This document shows positions 38,101-50,100 of a DNA stretch of 64,000 bases, piece after piece. The DNA is from Agelaius tricolor (taxonomy: Eukaryota > Chordata > Aves > Passeriformes > Icteridae). The notes below the pieces were generated by a model. That model was not told the origin of the DNA. It worked only from the letters and a program-made list of their open reading frames with translations, and did not search any database. Every line of letters starts with the position of its first letter. Within the stretch, counting starts at the first letter, position 1. The DNA lies in assembly GCA_023055355.1 (NCBI GenBank), contig JALJCS010000029.1, positions 2,728,001 through 2,792,000 on the forward strand. The letters are read 5' to 3'. Both the position numbers and the translations under genes were made by a program.

Positions 38101-41100
38101 GTGCAAAGCTGCTGATTTGTAGTAGAAGCACTTGGAGACAAACCACAGGTAAATGTAGGAGACCAGGAGGAGTTTTGGCAAGGGGCAGAGGTGCTTTTGG
38201 GCATGATTTGGGATGTGAGCAGTCCCCAGTTCTGAGCATGCTGTGCTGATGGTTTCCCTTGTGAGCAGCTGGAGACAAACCATAAGTGAATGTAGAACAG
38301 CAGGAGGAGCAGAGGTGTTTTGGGGTGCAGTACAGTGTGTGAGCAGTCCCCAGTTCCGAGCACATTGTGCTGACAGTTTCCCTTGTGAGGAGCTGGAGAC
38401 AAACCATAGGTAAATGTAGAACAGCAGGAGTTTTGGTGAGGGGCAGAGGTGCTTTGGGGTGCAGTTTGGGGTGTGGGCAGTCCCCAGTTCGAAGCATGCT
38501 GTGACAGTTTCTCCTGTGTGCAGCTGGAGACAAGCCGTAGGTAAGTGTAGGAAAGCAGTTTTGGTGAGGAGCAGAGGTGCTTTGGGGTGTGATTCGGGGC
38601 AGTGCCCAGTTCCAAGCATGTTGTGACAATTTTCTCCCTAGTGAGCAGCTGAAGACAAACCATAGGTAAATGCAGGAAAGCAGCTTTGGTGAGGAGCAGA
38701 GGTGCTTTGGGGTGCGATTCGGGGTGTGAGCAGTGCCCAGTTCTGAGCACACCGTGCTGACACTTGCAGCTGGAGACAAACCATAGGTAAATGTAGAACA
38801 GCAGGAGTTTTGGTGAGGACCAGAGGCGCTTTGGGGTGTGATTTGGGGTATGAGCAGCCCCCAGTTCCAAGCAGGCTGTGACAGTTTCTCCTGTGTGCAG
38901 CTGGAGGACGGCGTGAGCGCGGCGGGCGGCTGGCACACGGTGCGGGTGCCCGGCAGTGAGAACGAGCTGCGCCTCACCGAGCTGGAGCCCTCCAGCCTGT
39001 ACGAGGTGCTGATGGTGGCCAGGAGCGCCGCGGGCGAGGGCCAGCCGGCCATGCTGACGTTCCGCACCAGCAAGGGTAGGTGCAGCACAATGTGCCCTGT
39101 GTCCCGGCCTTCCAGAGACATTTATTTAATGACATCAGTCATTTAATGGCATCTGCTAAGCCATATGTGAAATATTCTGCAATTTATTTGCTAAAGAACA
39201 GCCTCTAATAGCTAAAATTGCTGTAGGGCAAACTTCTTTGAATGTGAGGCTGTTGGTAAGGAGAAGCTATTAAAAGCTTGATAATATTATTTTTGGGGTG
39301 ATTGTTAAGATTTGTGCTGTGAGGTTTCTCTTGCCTTAAGGAGCAAAGTCAGGAGCAGTCTGTCCTTGTTGAGGTTTTTAATCACAGAAGAAACTCTGCA
39401 CCATTGAGTTTCCATGTGTCAACAAAGCTGTTCCTGGTTTGCTTTGCAGACACCTCAGTGACAATCTCTGCTGACCACAAGCCAGCTGTTCTGATAGTTG
39501 TGTGCACACAGCAACAAGCACAACATTCCTAATCAGAGCGGTTTTTTTTTCAAGCTTGGACGCTGCAGCCTGTGCTCTTTAGCACACAAACAAGTCGATA
39601 TTTTTTGTACAACTGTCCAAGAATGGCTTTTAAGTGACAGAGGGTAGGGTTAGATGGGATATTTGGAATAAATTCTTCCCTGGGAGGGTGGTGAGACCCT
39701 GGCACAGGGTGCCCAGAGAAGCTGTGGCTGCCCCCTCCCTGGAAGTGTTTCAAGACCAGGTTGGATGGGGCTTGGAGCAACCTGGGATAGTGGAAGGTGT
39801 CCCTGCCCAGAGGAGGGTGTGGATCAGGATAAGCTTTAAGGTTCCTTCTGAAATTCTATGATGGACAGGATAGCTTATGATTTTTTAAAGAATTTAATGT
39901 CTTAATGAAATTTGTGAAACATACTTAGATCCTTTGCCCTGTCCATCCTTCTCATCATTCTATCAACAAACAGATACAACACTGATGGCCCTCAACCTCT
40001 GAAAATCTCTCCTCTGCCAAAACCAGTCAACAACTCCCTAATTGTGACCTGCGCACCCCCCAGAACATCTCTGCCTGATGAAACTTTGGGTCCCTCCCAG
40101 GCACCTGCCCAACAACTCAAATCCTGGCTGCCTACTCGCCCTCCATGGCCCAGCAGACACAGCCCCAGCCTGCACCACCCTTGGCCAGACACACAGAAAT
40201 GTTCAGTGTGGCTGACTGGTGCCTCACCTGCTCCAAAGGGAGCCTCATTCTTCAGCTGCATCTGTCAGCACACTAAATGGGGATTCTATGGCTCCTACTT
40301 ACACAAAGCAACCTCTAACACAGGAGTCCTTCTCCTGCTGCCCCTTCGTGGGCTGTGTGCTACCATGAGGCCAAACACCATTTTGAGAGGCCGCAGCCAT
40401 CCATCCCCAGCCTCCTCTCAGCCATCCCCTCCCTTGCACAGACCCTCAGAGGATGAGTCTGAGGAGGATTCTCTGTAGAACACCCCACACTTACCTGATT
40501 TTTTGTGCTACACCTCCTCCTTTTATCATCACAGGTGCACATTCCTCCACCCCACCTTCTTTCACGTGTCAGGTTCAAACAACCCCCAGGGCATTGTACC
40601 AAACTGTGGCAAAATCCCATTCCTCCCATACTTTTCTGTAAAAGACATCCTGGTGTTCATACTCACGTTCCTCCTACTAACCCTCCCAGCTTACTGGGGG
40701 GCTCAGAAAGCTTCACACCAGCAAAGCCACTTGTCACAGCCCATCATATTAAACCCAGAGAATGCTTCCTCTTCACTGTCCTGTGGTCAATCCCTGGCAA
40801 ACTCGGGGGAATCAGTACAGTGGGGTGCCACCCCACCCTGCTCCACACTATCCTGCCACCCCTTCTGCCACAGGTCAAAAGCCCTCTCAGCCTGGTGTAC
40901 TGGCTCCAGCTGCCTCCACAGCATTTTTGCTCCTTCTCTAGACACGGATTTCAGTGTGTAATTTTCCCCATCTGGTGATGTTGTGATGAGTGGGCTTGGC
41001 AGCACAGGCAGGAGCTGGTGGCATCACCACTAAGCACTGTGGATGTCAGTACTGCAGATGGACAGTCACTCACCCACAGCCTGGGTGGGAAATCTCCCCC

Positions 41101-44100
41101 TGATTGCTCTCCTGACTGTCCAGCTTGGGATGTGAAGCCAGGGCAGCATGGTAGCAAGTGACCTGGTAGAGTGAGCATTTCCTTATGCAGGCCCTACACT
41201 GATGTACTGTCTGTCAAATCTTCTTAGAAAGAACATCATCCTCGAAAAACACGCAGGCTCCATCTCCACCCGTAGGAATCCCCAAACATCCCATTGTTCA
41301 TGAAGGCACAAATAATAACTTTGGTGTCATCCTTCCGGACCTGTCTCGCCACAGTGGAGGTAGGAGTGTGGATGGTTTGTGATTTGGGCACTAAAAGTTG
41401 TGTTGCAAGGAGCTGTGTCTGAGTTAACCTGTGTTTATTACTGTTCCAGGTGCTTGTATTGCTTCCTCTATTTCCTGTTTATTCTGTTACATAGGATATT
41501 TCCTTGGATGCTGCTGCCTGCATGTGTGGCTCTCAAAAACAAGAGAATTTTTGCTTACAACCCACATTCTTACCACTCATTTTTAAACCTGTGGTATCTT
41601 TTTGCTAAATACTCTGGTTTTCTCTTTCCTTCCACTGAGAAAGAGCCAGAGGAAGAGGAAATGGGAAATGGCTGTGTCAGAGCTTTAAGTTCTCAGAGTG
41701 TGTGATATCTGTTCTGAATGTTTTCCTGTGGCTTCCCAGGGACAGGCTTATTTCTGATGGTGAGGAGATATAAGCACTTCCCAGTAGATGTGATGTTTGG
41801 CCTGGTTTCCAGTGAAAAGAGCACGTTTATAGTCCTTTTTCTCATCCCTGTTCCCCCAGCCTTTGAACTCCTTGACCTGGTTCAGGCAGATTTACTCAGG
41901 GGCTGAGATCTCAAAGGTATCTAAAATTTGGGGTAAAGCCAAAGGTCAGTGGAGAGGTTTAATACCACAGGCAAGGAGCTGAGCTTGTGGCAGCACTGAA
42001 TGTCAGAGGAGCCACACAAGGGCCTTATTTGTGCCTGGCTACAAATGCTCAGCTGCTTCATGCCCCAGAGCTGCCAGCCTGCTGCTCCTTGCTCCACTCC
42101 TCAGCACCAGCTCCATGTTCATGAATCCAGGCTGGTTTAGTAAAGCCTCACAGCTCTTACAACCAGATTTACTAACACCCCTCTTTCCCTTCTCTCTGTC
42201 CCACTGCTGCCTGTAACTTCAGTGAGTTCCGTAAGTACATCCTGGTGCATGCTTTGTTCTCTCTTCCTTCTCGTTTCTCCAGCACTCCTTAATGCAGATG
42301 GGTTGAAGTCTCATTGGGTCTGGGGGGATTTTGGGGGCTTGAAAATAATAACCACCATGTTTTTCTTGTTCATTTAGTGTATGTGTCTGTTTTCATGTAG
42401 AAATGGTTGGAGTAGTGCAATACCATATAATTTTTTAATATTATATTGATAAGATAATCAAATCCTCTTGAATTGTCTGCTCATCATCCATCCTTTCCAG
42501 CAGAGTAAGGGCAGTGGTGATTTCAGGAGGATTAAAGATTCTCCTTGTTAATATGTGAAATACAACACAATCATCAGCAACAAGTCTAATCTGTTATTAG
42601 TGAAAATGAAATTTCAGCTGACTCTAACCCTCTTGTACCCGAATTTCCCTATTCAGTTCCAGAAGCTCCTGACCGACCCACGATATCCACGGCCTCGGAA
42701 TCGTCCGTCTATGTCACATGGATCCCCCGTGCCAACGGGGGCTCCCCCATCACTGCCTTCAAAGTGGAATACAAACGTCTGGGGCGCAACAGCGACTGGC
42801 TCATCGCAGCTGGCAACATCTCTCCCTCCAAGCTGTCTGTGGAAGTTAGGAACTTGGAGCCAGGTAGCAGAAATGATCTTTCATTACGGCAGCTCTTCGG
42901 GTTTTTTCATTTTAACTTCTGCTTGGATTATCCCGTTTCTGCTCGATTAGGTTTGGGTTTTGTGTATGGCCTAGGAGCTCGTTACATGAATTCAAGTTGA
43001 TTTCTGGCTTTCCAAGTGGAAAAAAAACCCCACCATAATTTAATATTTGTTCATGTGGAGAGGAGGGTTGTGTATCACTGCTATTTTTAACTTAATTGTC
43101 CTTCTAGTGAACACTCAGAATGTAGAGAAAAATGCATTAATGGAAAAATGTCTGTCATGACTTCTTCCCATGTCTAGCGCTGAAAACTCCGGCAAAAAAC
43201 ACAAGAGAATATGGAGTGGATAGTGATAGGGATCCTTTGAAGCATCTTCTCAGTGCCCACCAGTTTCAGGATTTCCTGGGCTGATGGAGGTATCTCCAAT
43301 AGCCTTTGGACATTCCTTGAGTGACTTCTAGAAGCTGTTTATATCTCCACATCAGCCTGTGGCGAGGACTCCTCTCCTTTTCTAACTGCATGCTGTGCAA
43401 AAAGTACTTCCTAATCTGTTTAGTCTCTCCTTGAATTCTCTTTCCAGCACTTGTTTTGCTACAAGGGCTTCTTTCTTTTCCCTCTTTCCCTTAAAAGGAG
43501 AAATGTACCGGTTCCGCGTGATCGCGGTGAACACGTACGGGGAGAGCCCGCGCAGCGCAGCGTCGCGGCCGTACCAGGTGGCCGGCTTCAGCAGCCGCTT
43601 CTCCAGCCGGCCCATCGCCGGCCCGCACATCGCCTACACCGAGGCCATCAGCGACACCCAGATCATGCTGAAGTGGACGGTGCGTGCAGCTCTGCCTCGT
43701 TTTACTGTAGGAGCGTCGGGGGGTAGGACGGTTGGGACAGGCATGAGAGATCTCTGCAGCCAGGTCATGGAACTTGTGGTTTATTGCAGAGGGCCTGGGT
43801 GCAGGGCCCTGCTGGGAGCTGCCAGGCACAGCTCAGAGCAGGACTGAGAGAAGAGAGGGGGAGAGAGGATGAGAGGGTAAGAGAGCAGAAGCGTAAGAGC
43901 GTAGAAGGGTAAGAGAGCGAGGTTCCCGTTACAATACCATAAATCTTCTTCTGTGTTGAATATTCTAATTCTCACTAACCAGTCTAGTACAAGATACAAA
44001 TCCTATAGCATTTACATACAGCCTATAAGAATCATTACATTACCATACTGTGTTACATTTTAAACCTTAAAAACTCCTCTTTGGGCCCCTTCTGCCAAGC

Positions 44101-47100
44101 CAGTAGGGTCTGCTCTGACCCTTGGACCTGTCTGCAAGCAGAGGGTGTTGTTCCATCTAAAGATTACCTTTGGCTGGCCACACCATTGTTTTCCAGTTGT
44201 TCAGTAACTGAGGGATCTCAAAGCTTGCTTTCATTTCAATCTCATTTATAGTTTCTATATTCTCAAAATCTTTTGCCAGACAACCATATTTATAAGGCTT
44301 TCCTGTTTCATCTTCCCCAACACTTACCACAGTTTGTAAAGTCAAGGATTAATGCTGTTTGTGGAGTGGTTTTCCTCCCCACAAGACCTGGAGATTTGCC
44401 CCCATTTCCAGTCACTTTTCCCGCTCAGAGGCAGCCCTGTCAGTTGTCTGTTGCCTTTTGCACCATCTCCCAGCTTCCCTCCGCCCCACTCCCCTCCCAG
44501 CTCCCCGGGGACCCCGCACACCCCTCCTCGGGTTACGCCAGATGTGCCCAACTGGCAGCTCCAGTGAGAGGCTGCAGCCGCCCCAGTCCACCTGCTCTGG
44601 CACAGACATCTCAGAGGCACCAGTGGGCTTAACTCTGTCCCAAGCCCTCTTCATGCCATGAGTTGTGAGTGAGTGAGTGAGTTGGCTCCGTTTCCTGCAA
44701 TTCCTGCTGCTTTTGTCAATCCAGGCTGGGGTGGCTTGGGAGAGTGTTTCAAACCCGCCGTCTTCCCTCACATCCAGTGGAGGTTTCATGTTAGAGAAAC
44801 ATTTTCCTTTCCCCTGTTACCTCATCTATTGTAAACAAGTACTTTAAAGTCCTTATTGAAACCCACAGAAATTCTTTGCTCTTGTTTTGAAATCTAACCC
44901 CCTGGTATACTTTGGAGGATTTAATGTGTAGAGTTCCCAGTGTTAGTTTGCTCTGCTAGCTCAGCCTTAAGAGATGTTAAGGATAATAAACTTAAAATAA
45001 CCTCTGGTTCCTCAGGAGGCTGCATAACTTAAAGATTCTTGAGCTGATTTTTAGTGATCTTAACTCTTTCTGAAGAGTTTTATGGTTTTAACTTTTCCAT
45101 TTCCATTAATCATGCAGATTTTCAGGCTATGCATGGTGAAACCCTGACTGAGGGTTTGGGAAGTGGTATGGGAGGAAAGAGTCAGCCCAAACTCAGTCTC
45201 TTGTACCCATCCCTACTCTCTGTCTACTCATGGGAGTTCAGTCACTTTTACTTACACAACCTTATTAAAAATACTCATATTTGCAGAGCATGAGCTACTC
45301 AGTGGCGACAGCACAGCAGGACTCAGTTAAAACTTTTCTTCTCTCATGCAGTCTCTTAAAATTCTTTTGCAGTACATCACATCGAGCAACAACAACACGC
45401 CCATCCAAGGATTTTACATCTATTACCGGCCCACGGACAGCGACAACGACAGCGACTACAAGCGCGATATCGTGGACGGTACGGTGCCTGCTTGGAGAAG
45501 GGGAAGGACACCCTGTAGCCATGTTGGCTGTGTTTATATGAAATCTAAACTGCTTTTCCCAAGCAGTCTTTATAATATATCTCACAGGAGGAGCTATCTC
45601 AACTCCCTAACGTAGGGTTTTGCCCACACGTGAGCTGGTTTCTTCCTTCTGAAGCCTCTTTGACATGGAAGCTTGAGGGCTAAATACTGGGTTTAAGTTT
45701 GGCTTGTTATACAGCTGCAAAGCCTTAATGAAGGTCTATTTAAACTGGTGTAGCTTCAAGTTGTATAAAGAGAAAACAGTGTAAATGAGGTTTAACCCAG
45801 GATAAAAACATCTGGGTTACAGACTGTACTAACAACTAGCTGGCTTTTAAAATTATTTACCCCAGCATGGACTTTCTAAGCTGGTAGTATCTTGTGTGTA
45901 ATTGCCCTTCTCTCCTCTTACCTCGCCTAATCACTTCTCCTACTATAAGGAAGTTGCTTTTAGCCTCAAGTGCTGTAACACTCTGCAAATGCAGCTATGT
46001 TTGTGCTTCGTTTTGCCTTTTAATCAAGTTATTTTTTTCCCCTGCGCATATTAGATCATCACTTTCCTGGAAGAAGTTATTAGATAATGTCTATATTAGT
46101 CCAGAAGTGGAAAACCCTTTTAAAAATATTTTATTTAATGTCCTTATTGCTCGGCCTGAGCAAACGCAGTGATCTCATTCTGGCCCAATGACGTTAATTA
46201 TTTTTTTCCCCCTCATTTATTCAGTTACAAGAGGAATGGACCTTTATTTTGAAAATTTTCCCCTGCCAGACAATACTGCACATAGTACTTTGATGCATGA
46301 CATAAGCTTTTGCACACTATAAAGCTATTAAAGGTCCAGAGTTTGAGCTCAGAGGCTTTAAAGAACCTTATGCAGGCTTCACCTTCATCTGCAAATGTAT
46401 TTTAGCCTTTGCTAGACAGAACTTGTGTGTTTATAAATCTTATACACTGAGCAGTTAGTTGTTTAAGTGGGCTCCACTGTGCTGTGAAATTAGCTTGTTT
46501 CGGGGTTTTTTTCCGAGCGTGTGTGTATTGAACTCTTTGTGGCAGTCTGAAACCATTAGCAGCTGCTCCGCTCTGCCAGAGCCTGCAACAGAAATCACTC
46601 GGTGGAAAGATTTAAACTTCAACTTTTCTTTACTGTGCTCCCCTAAATTAGCTTTTCAGGAGGAAAAAAAAAAAGGAGAGAGAACTATTTTCAATTAAGT
46701 TGTGATTGGAAGCACTTGATGTGAAATATGTAGAGGAACATGTGACTTAAGGTATTTTTGCCATAAATCACTTGTTCTTTGCTTTGCTTTTTTTCCCCCT
46801 CTGTTACCTTTGAATTAATCTGCTTTATGACAGGGAATTTTATCTTGAAATGACTTCATGAGTTGTGGAAAAAGTGTTGTGATGCCTGTGCTAGCTAAGT
46901 GCTTGCCGCAGGCTTTCCTCACCGCTTCCTGTTAAGTCTTGTCTTTCGAGACATTCAAAACTCTGCAGAAACCTTTTTTTTTTCCTTATAAATGCCGCTG
47001 CAGGCAAAATCAGATTTTATTTGAAGGAAAAAACAAGCAAAAAGCTCTGATGGCTCCTCGGTATCTCTCAGCCGCTTTAGGCAAAAGCAAAAAAAAAATC

Positions 47101-50100
47101 ACCCCTGTCCTGCAGCGATGGTCTGCATTTCTCCGCTTCTGGTCTGAATTTCTCTGTTTCGAGAATCCTGGAGATTGAATTTTAAATGTAAATGCAGTCT
47201 GATGTCAGTTGTTTAAATGTTTTCCCTTGCTAATGGTGCACGAAGAGGACAGTTAAAGTGCCTGTACTGATTCCAGTGCCACTAATGGTTTGAAGCGGAA
47301 ACCTAAAACCTGGTGTAGTAATTACCGAAAGGAATGCTTGGGGGTGGGGGCGCCGGGAAAAGCGAGGCTGAATCTTGGGAAAACGTGCGCTTTAGGGAAA
47401 GGCAGCTCCAGCCTCAGCCAGGGCTTGTCCGCCCTCCCTGGGATGTGGACACGGACCGTGCTGGGCAGCCCCTGGTGCAGAGGGGCCCTCCTGGGTACCC
47501 GCGCCCTGCTGGGGCCGGGCAGAGGCTCCGGACCTGGGCTGGGGTCCCGGAGGAGCTTGAGCAGCATCACGGTGACAGCCCCTGCCCGCCGAGCACGCCC
47601 GAGCCTTTTTATTAATGCTTAAATCAGTAGGTGGTAGACAGTTCCTTAGAAACAGTGGAAACAGTTCAAGGTGGTATTTTCCAAGAGGGATTAAGAGCAC
47701 TCAAACAGTTAATTAAACTCCCTAAAAAAAAAAAAAAAAAGGTCACCGTTTAGTAAAATTTGTCACAAGCCCGTGAAAGTAAAAACTGGGAGTGATTTAT
47801 CCCGAAGTGCTCAGTGCTTCAGGAGGGTGTCTAAATGAAAAGCTGGCTGGGGGCCAGAGATGACAAAACCATCCTCTTAGAGAAGATTGCTTGGCTGGGG
47901 CTGGGGCTTGGGCTCTGCAGGGGCAGTGGCACCAGGACAGCCTTGCTGCGTTCCCAGGATGGTTCATAAAATGCACCTTCAATTATTTGGGGTTTCGGCC
48001 AAATTGAGCAACCCAGATGTGTCCCTCCTGTGTGACACCACTGGCTGCAGTGGTACCTCTAGAAGGTCTGCTCACAGCCAAGTTCTTCCTTGTCCCAAGC
48101 TCTGTGTGCCAGTTTCCCTTGTTATTTGCCCAGTGTACTGTAAATAGTCAGCATAATCCACCCTAAACCCATCCCTCTGACAGTTCCATGTTTAGGGTGC
48201 ACAGGGCTGCTGTTGAACTTAAATGCACATGTGTGGGCACTTAGATGTCTGGGTTTTGAGTTTAGTGAGGTTTGGCTTTTGTAGAGAATGACTTTCTTTA
48301 ATAGAAAATACTGAAAAAACCCTCACTTTAATTCATCAAAAGATCCTTCTAATCAATTTCTAAAAATAATCAATTTCACAAGATAACACAAGTCTTAGAG
48401 AGTCATGGAATAATTTGGGTTGAAAGGGACCTTCAGGATTATCTAGTTCCTACCCTCTGTCATGAGCCAGGATGCCACCTGTGGACCATGGTTTCAGTTA
48501 AATCCATAAACTACTACTGAAGATTTTTGTGCTAAAGACAAGCTGCAGTGCCCCTGCATTTGGTAGAAAAGGTCCCTGCAAAGCACTCAGCCATAATTCT
48601 GGCTCCTGTGGGTAAATGAATTGCAATTTACTTTTTGTCCCCCCCACAGGTACAAAGCAATGGCACCTGATAAATCACCTGCAGCCTGAAACTTCTTATG
48701 ACATTAAGATGCAGTGCTACAACGAGGGAGGGGAGAGTGAGTACAGCAACGTGATGATCTGCGAGACCAAAGGTGAGGCTGTGGGGCCGGGCTGAGGTGG
48801 CCTTTGGGACGGGAAAGATCCACTGGGGGAATTTTTGTGCAGCACAAAAGTCAGCTGCGATGATGACCATAATTTTCTGGAATGTTTCGGAGGATTGTTT
48901 TGTCTTCCGAAGCTGGGATTGTTTTGAACATATGGAAAGTGATCCTTTGCACTCCTGAGGCTCTGAGCAGAGCTCTGCAGCTTTGCCTGCCCTCAGAGAT
49001 AGCGCTGCTGCCTCTGCTCTGCTGATGGCCTCTCCTTAGGAGACAACCATGCGCCTGAAGATGACAGAATTGATTTGTACATCTGTTTTATGTCTTCAGG
49101 GCTCTGTGACACGTTGTGTAAGTGCAGACCACAGCAATTGATGGCTGTGTTGGCTGCCTCCATCCCTAATCCTGCATGCCTCTGGCACAAAGTTTGTACT
49201 GTTCTCGGGAAGTGTCAGATATGGCAGTCACATTTATTTTGCGAAGAATTCCTGTCTCCTTTAATCTCTAAAACCAAGTAAGGCTGTAAAGGGAAAATGC
49301 AGACAGTAAACTTCAAATGCAGTGCTATGAAAAAATGTTTGAGAAAAAAAAAGAAAAAATCCCTCTGGGAGCGGAAGCATCAAAATTCAGTGAAGTGAGT
49401 AGTGAAGCCTTTGAAGGAAGGAGTAGGAGCTGCAGGGCTTCAAGGCTGTGCACACAGTTGGTATTCCTCCTGCAAGGAATATAACTTTCTTCTCTAATTT
49501 TAAAATGGGCAAGATGTAATCTGTCATTCACCCTGCCTCTTCCTTAAAATTTATCTCCCCCAGGCTTATAAGGGTGATCCAGCTTTTGCAGCATACCTGC
49601 ATGGAGGTGCTTGTCTCTCTCTGACCAGCTTCACTCATAAGCCAGGCACCTCTTTTAGGGTTTTAGTGTCAAATGAAATAAATATGAACTGTGGTGTACT
49701 GGAAACTAATGTAAATGCAATTCCTGGGTTAAACTAGCATCTCATTTTCAGTGATTTTCTGTTCATCTCTTGGTTGATCTTCAACTGTGTGGTTAGGAAA
49801 GGGGGTTAGCAGGGTTCACATCAGATAAGGGTAGGTCATCTGGCAGAGCCTGGGCAAGAGAAATGAGTGTTGTGGTTTTTCCTGACCTCAGAAGTGGAAA
49901 GATTTGTGCTCTTTCAAGTTGAGAGTTAGAGCAGTTGCAGCCACGGGTACCTCGAGCGTCTCGTTAAAGTTCCAGTGACCTCAAAGAGTGGGTGATCAGG
50001 GGATAATCACCATCTTCCAAGGCAAACAGTTATTACCCAATAGGAGCTGGCATTCTCATTGCAGGATTTAATGTTGACTTGGAAGTCTTCTTTGTGAGGC

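Larger units (their letters stand above)
35705..38900 (+). other. CDON: CDON intron 9
   Basis: 3.2 kb with three repeats: a 19-bp minisatellite at about 35925-36160, an LTR in antisense at about 36163-36605, and a roughly 125-bp tandem array at about 38095-38900 that runs into the exon 10 acceptor. The middle (37.04-38.0 kb) is unique AT-rich sequence. Confidence 0.85.
39076..41227 (+). other. CDON: CDON intron 10
   Basis: 2.15 kb containing a sense CR1 3' fragment (about 39635-39862) followed closely by a nuclear mitochondrial insertion (about 39930-40945). The remaining ends are unique. Confidence 0.85.

Noticed and set aside
37961..39121. Minus-strand ORFs of 187-386 codons with FTYGLSPAA repeats
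   Set aside because: Antisense of the 125-bp array and of exon 10; periodicity equals the DNA repeat.
40503..40978. Two overlapping plus-strand ORFs that look membrane-like
   Set aside because: They are frames of a decayed cytochrome b NUMT with stops and frameshifts, not a nuclear gene.
43744..44322. Exact LTR boundaries and target-site duplication
   Set aside because: Flanking 5-mers do not match, so no duplication is claimed; only the TG/CA-based approximate ends are reported.
47290..47622. GC-rich ORFs on both strands in intron 14
   Set aside because: No splice sites joining in phase with CDON exons, no domain, no conservation visible; treated as a GC-rich intronic block.
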